NCBI GenBank assembly: GCA_000431275.1
Contig: HF989189.1
Coordinates: forward strand, 1 to 9,296
From: Prevotella sp. CAG:755
GTDB lineage: Bacteria; Bacteroidota; Bacteroidia; Bacteroidales; Bacteroidaceae
Direction of reading: 5' to 3'
Length of the DNA stretch: 9,296 nucleotides
Shown here piece after piece: positions 6,240-9,296 of the stretch; position 1 is the stretch's first letter, and every line of letters starts with the position of its first letter. Both the position numbers and the translations under genes were made by a program. A model generated the notes under the pieces. That model was not told the DNA's origin, made no database searches, and worked only from the letters and a program-made list of their open reading frames with translations.

Positions 6240-8843
6240 TTAGGGCAGAACGATTTTGACGGCGTGTGTCATGTGGCCTTGTTCCACGCGTACCACATAG
6301 GTGCCGGCTTCTGTGCCAGGGAGACTGACTGTGGTGGATGCGTTGGTCGAGGTCTGTTTCAGCAGCCGTCCGTCTGGTGAGTAGATGGTCACAGTGGAGA
6401 GCGCGTTGTTGTGCGGCAGGGTGATGTTGACAGCCTTCTGTCCGGTCACGGGTTCGATGCGGATGCCGGTGCCGTCGGCCGTGGGCGACGTGATGGCATC
6501 GGGGATAGGAGGCATGTCGACTGCCGTCACAAGCGTATCAACGTTCGATGCAATGATGTCGTTCTGTGCACGGATGAGGCTGCGTGTGTCATCGACGCGG
6601 AGGTCGTTGCCCATGTCGAAGTACATTGTGCCGCGGACGTCGTTGTCGATGATGAACTGTTGCTTGCGTTTCGTCTGCGTCACGCCGTTGAAGTATTTGG
6701 TCGTCCCGTCATAGGTAAGGGTGTTTACGTCGGGATCGTAGTTCTCATTGAATCCCGTATTGGCGCCGAAGAGGTCCTTGTAGCCGATGACGGGATTGGT
6801 GCCGTCGGTGGCCAGCACACCGTAGGAAAGCAGCAGCTTGTCCTTGGGGTATCCATATTGGACGAAGTTGTTATACGCATTTTCGTAGAAGTTCCATGTG
6901 TAGGTGTTTGTGCTGGGACCGTAGAGCTGCATGGTGAAGTAGTCTACGTCTTCGAAGAGGTCCTTGTCGAAACCGTTGTAGGAAACGGCATGGAGGGAGC
7001 ATGAAAGAATCTTGTCGGGATAATCGGCCATCACCTCGTTGGCCAGTCGGCTCACGATGTGGTTGTAGAGGTTCCACTCCTGTTGGTTGTACATCCATTC
7101 GAGGTCTACGTCGAGGCCGTCGCAGGTCTTGATGATTTCCTTACAGTCGGCAATGAAGCGGTCGAGTTTTTCTTCGTCGCCAAGGATGGTCTTCCAGTCT
7201 GGTGCGTTGCTGCCCTTGATGAGTCCGAAGCGGATCTTCAAGCCGCGGTGGCCGGCGTAGTAGCTCCGGATGATGTCCATCATGTGTGTGTTGCTCTGGT
7301 AGTCTTTCCCGGGGTTTTCCGGGTCGTCGCCTTTCCAGTAAGCGTTGAGATAGTCGTTTTCCAGAAGTCCGACATTCCACTGGTAGGGTTCGGTCGCGTC
7401 CCGTTCGATGCGTTCGGTGCGGTCAGACCCCCAGACCATGACTTCATCCATTTTGCCGTCGAATCCGTTGCCCAGGGTCAGCGTGCTGCCTTTCAGCGCG
7501 GGGAACTGCGAAATGGTCATTGGCGATCCCGCCATTTCGAGGCGGACGTCTGTCGTGGTGGCGTCGAAGAGTTGCGAGGCGAAGCCCGTGCCGTCTTGCC
7601 GGCCTATGGCGATGCGTATGGGGGACCAACCGGCGTCGCCTGCCTGTCCGGCCGCTGGGGTGAGGTAGACGGCTACGTATTGCCACTTGCCCGGTTCAAG
7701 CTGCCCTTTGAGCGTGGCTGTGGTTCCGCATACATTTACGGTCAGGGCGCGGTCGGCCTCGCTGCCCAGGCTGACGACAAAACAGTTGTCCTCGTCTTTG
7801 TATTGCGAGAAAAGTTGCGCCCCTTCGTTCCACTGGTCGATGTAAATCCAGCCGCTCACCGTGGCTGCTGTGGTCGGGGTATAGCTGCTGGCCCCCCGTG
7901 GATCGTTGACGCATTGGCCGTTTGCCGCGGTCATGACGGCGCCTTCCCCTCCGAAGTCGAGTAGTCCCGAGCGGCCTTCCCATTCAGCCAGGTAGCCGGC
8001 ATTTGTGCCCGTCATGGAGTTGTCGGGATATTCGATGAACACGGAGCCGTCTTCGTGTATTTTGGCAGAGAGCAGGATGAGGTCGTTGGTCATCAGGAAC
8101 ATGTCGCGTGTGATGACATTGCGGTCGAGGAAACGGATGAGGCTCGTATATCCCGTCACGGTGCGGTATTTCAGGCTTCCGTTGTCCGATTCGACCCGGC
8201 TGATGCCCTTCATGTCGCCGTGGTGTCCGCCTTTGTAGTCGTAGAGGCTCGGACAGAGCTCCTGGTCACACTTCCAGTAGGCTACGAGGTTGTCGTAGTC
8301 CGGATGGAAACGGTTAAGCGTGTTGTACCGGGTGAGGTTGTCCTCGTCGAGTGCCTTGTTCCAGATGCGGATTTCGTCGAGCTGTCCTTTCAGGCCGGCT
8401 CCAAGGGTGCAGCTCCGGCTGTCGGGGAGTGCGGCCGTGGCGCTGATGGTGGCGGGCAGCGCGCCGCTCACGCTGGTGCGGCGGTCATTGATGAAGGCCC
8501 GGGCTGTCCCGTCCTTGTAGGTGACGGTCAGGTGTGTCCAGGTGTCCAGCCTGACACCGCCGAGGGCGATGGTGGCTTGCTGGCCTCCGATGTTGAGCGC
8601 CATGCGCGACTGTTGTGTGATGGCCAGCGAGAAGTTGTCTTGCGCGATGAGGGCGGCCGGATCCCATGACGACAGCTTGAACCACAGTTGGAAGGTGGCT
8701 TCGGGGCTGTTGTCGAGTTCCGTCAGGGTGAGCGCGTTCACCTGTCCGGTGCCGTCGCTGTTGTCGAGTGCATAGTTCACCGTCTGTGCCGGCAGGGTGG
8801 CAGCCGTGAGGGCGAACAATGCGGCTAAGGTCTTTCGTTTCAT
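6240..8843 (-). CDS. secreted multidomain glycoside hydrolase: LamG-LamG-GH18-T9SS sorting domain
   Basis: This 867-residue protein has a signal peptide (residues 1-19 or so, ending TLPAQ). Next comes a concanavalin-like LamG domain (about 25-195, with the typical KGQLDEIRIWNKAL and NLVAYWK ends), a linker (200-290), a second LamG (about 293-505, FDGKMDEVMVW and YLNAYWK), a GH18 barrel (about 515-765), and a C-terminal T9SS type A sorting domain (about 795-867: VTIYSPDGRLLKQ and GTYVVRV). The GH18 catalytic signature DGLDVDLEW has the DxxDxDxE residues D575, D578, D580 and acid E582; VDYFTMQLYG (633-642) fits strand 6. GH18 enzymes cleave beta-1,4-N-acetylglucosamine links in chitin or N-glycan cores; DYFTMQLY leans towards endo-beta-N-acetylglucosaminidase-like members, but this is inference. 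The barrel start looks shortened, and the strand-8 Trp is replaced by Tyr-Phe (741-742). It should be exported and surface-bound or released. No -7 box is seen upstream, so it may depend on the preceding gene's promoter. Confidence 0.88.
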   Translation of the reverse strand: MKRKTLAALFALTAATLPAQTVNYALDNSDGTGQVNALTLTELDNSPEATFQLWFKLSSWDPAALIAQDNFSLAITQQSRMALNIGGQQATIALGGVRLDTWTHLTVTYKDGTARAFINDRRTSVSGALPATISATAALPDSRSCTLGAGLKGQLDEIRIWNKALDEDNLTRYNTLNRFHPDYDNLVAYWKCDQELCPSLYDYKGGHHGDMKGISRVESDNGSLKYRTVTGYTSLIRFLDRNVITRDMFLMTNDLILLSAKIHEDGSVFIEYPDNSMTGTNAGYLAEWEGRSGLLDFGGEGAVMTAANGQCVNDPRGASSYTPTTAATVSGWIYIDQWNEGAQLFSQYKDEDNCFVVSLGSEADRALTVNVCGTTATLKGQLEPGKWQYVAVYLTPAAGQAGDAGWSPIRIAIGRQDGTGFASQLFDATTTDVRLEMAGSPMTISQFPALKGSTLTLGNGFDGKMDEVMVWGSDRTERIERDATEPYQWNVGLLENDYLNAYWKGDDPENPGKDYQSNTHMMDIIRSYYAGHRGLKIRFGLIKGSNAPDWKTILGDEEKLDRFIADCKEIIKTCDGLDVDLEWMYNQQEWNLYNHIVSRLANEVMADYPDKILSCSLHAVSYNGFDKDLFEDVDYFTMQLYGPSTNTYTWNFYENAYNNFVQYGYPKDKLLLSYGVLATDGTNPVIGYKDLFGANTGFNENYDPDVNTLTYDGTTKYFNGVTQTKRKQQFIIDNDVRGTMYFDMGNDLRVDDTRSLIRAQNDIIASNVDTLVTAVDMPPIPDAITSPTADGTGIRIEPVTGQKAVNITLPHNNALSTVTIYSPDGRLLKQTSTNASTTVSLPGTEAGTYVVRVEQGHMTHAVKIVLP

Positions 8844-8889
8844 TGCTTATGAATGTCGGGTGGTTTCTTGGTTCTTTTGATGGGGAAAA

Positions 8890-8928
8890 TGAAGTCCGTC
8901 ATCCTATTGGACAGGACAGCGGACTTCA
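8890..8928 (-). terminator. intrinsic terminator of the right-edge gene
   Basis: TGAAGTCCG and CGGACTTCA are perfect 9-base arms (8890-8898 and 8920-8928). Inside, TCCT and AGGA add 4 more pairs across a symmetrical 3-base internal loop. On the minus strand the stem is followed by TTTTCCCC. It lies 32 bases after the stop at 8961 and 46 bases before the GH18-gene ATG. Confidence 0.8.
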
Positions 8929-8960
8929 AATGGATGTGCCGGGATTCCTGATGTTGGTGG

Positions 8961-9296
8961 TTACGGAACGAGCACTTTGTTCCCCCCGTGGATGTATATG
9001 CCCTTGGCGGGTTGGCTGACGCGACGGCCTGTGAGGTCGTACCATGCGTGGTCGTCGTCGGCCTTGTCGTTCTTGATTTCGTCGATGCCTACGGCGCGGC
9101 GCGACATGAAGGTGTAGGTCACGTCGAGGTTGCCGGTCATGATGCCTGTGGTTTCGTCGGTGCTGCATACCACGTATTCGTAGCCTCTGGGGGCTTCGAC
9201 GGGGCAGTCGAGCGTGTATTCCGCTCCGGCTTCGGCGTAGAACGTGTATGTGCCGAGTTCTACGTCATAGTAGTGCAGGTTGTCGGCCGTCCGCCG
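8961..9296 (-). CDS. C-terminal end of a secreted Bacteroidales protein, truncated by the window edge
   Basis: The frame is open from the right edge (9296) to TAA at 8961-8963, giving 111 residues of a longer protein. The last 45 residues (AVGIDEIKNDKADDDHAWYDLTGRRV, then QPAKGIYIHGGNKVLVP) are the C-terminal sorting-type domain common in exported Prevotella and Bacteroides proteins: a Trp-Tyr-Asp-Leu strand, GRRV, then PAKGIYI and a final KVLV. Upstream, FYAEAGAEYTLDCPVEAPRGYEYVV and GNLDVTYTFM look like a small beta-sandwich repeat, the latter ending in the VTYxF pattern of MucBP-like units. The main domain and any catalytic function lie outside the window. It is on the same strand as the GH18 gene, 117 bases upstream, with a terminator between them. 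Confidence 0.8.
   Translation of the reverse strand, partial: RRTADNLHYYDVELGTYTFYAEAGAEYTLDCPVEAPRGYEYVVCSTDETTGIMTGNLDVTYTFMSRRAVGIDEIKNDKADDDHAWYDLTGRRVSQPAKGIYIHGGNKVLVP

Noticed and set aside
7059..7964. 301-residue open frame on the plus strand
   Set aside because: It is entirely antisense to the LamG-GH18 gene, has no family resemblance, and is explained by GC-rich codon bias of the real gene.
8055..8669. 204-residue plus-strand frame over the first LamG domain
   Set aside because: Shadow frame opposite a well-supported gene.

Overview
The window looks like a chromosomal segment of a GC-rich member of the Bacteroidales. Three things point there. Four genes are preceded by the Bacteroidetes -7 promoter box TAnnTTTG (TAACTTTG three times, TACCTTTG once). 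Two adjacent secreted proteins end in domains of the type IX secretion (T9SS) or Prevotella/Bacteroides C-terminal type. Starts lack strong Shine-Dalgarno sequences. The C-terminal motif of the right-edge protein (WYDLTGRRV..PAKGIYI) is most familiar from Prevotella-like bacteria, but genus cannot be fixed from this sequence.

Layout, left to right. Positions 1-209 hold the end of a reading frame resembling the C-terminal tail of a Bacteroidales ATP-binding protein, probably decayed. Positions 210-756 have no convincing gene. The first part is clearly AT-rich, unlike the rest of the window, and carries repeated TTGTACC boxes, one pair of them in an inverted arrangement. Then come a SPOUT/TrmH-family RNA methyltransferase (757-1566, +) and, convergent to it, a zinc-dependent alcohol dehydrogenase (1635-2686, -) broken by an apparent one-base deletion. 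Divergent from the dehydrogenase is a small exported protein of unknown function (2941-3531, +). A tight two-gene flavin operon follows: a lipoprotein flavodoxin (3697-4248) and a flavin reductase (4253-4813). A long bidirectional terminator separates it from a convergent YeiH-family membrane protein (4913-5968, -). Upstream of yeiH on the same strand are a large secreted LamG-LamG-GH18 protein with a T9SS sorting domain (6240-8843, -) and, cut by the right edge, the C-terminus of another secreted protein (8961-9296, -). Each of these two ends in its own terminator hairpin.

Functionally this is mostly ordinary metabolism plus a short glycan-active secretion locus. The flavodoxin and flavin reductase plausibly share an FMN-linked redox job, although the flavodoxin should sit outside the cytoplasm. 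The GH18 protein and its upstream neighbour are likely surface or secreted products acting on N-acetylglucosamine-containing glycans. I see no CRISPR array, tRNA, rRNA, transposase, integrase or recognisable defence system. The points most worth checking are the frameshifted dehydrogenase, the stem-loops placed at the predicted 5' ends of the flavodoxin and yeiH transcripts, a 14-base word shared by the yeiH leader and the upstream terminator, the apparently shortened GH18 barrel, and the AT-rich repeat region at the left.
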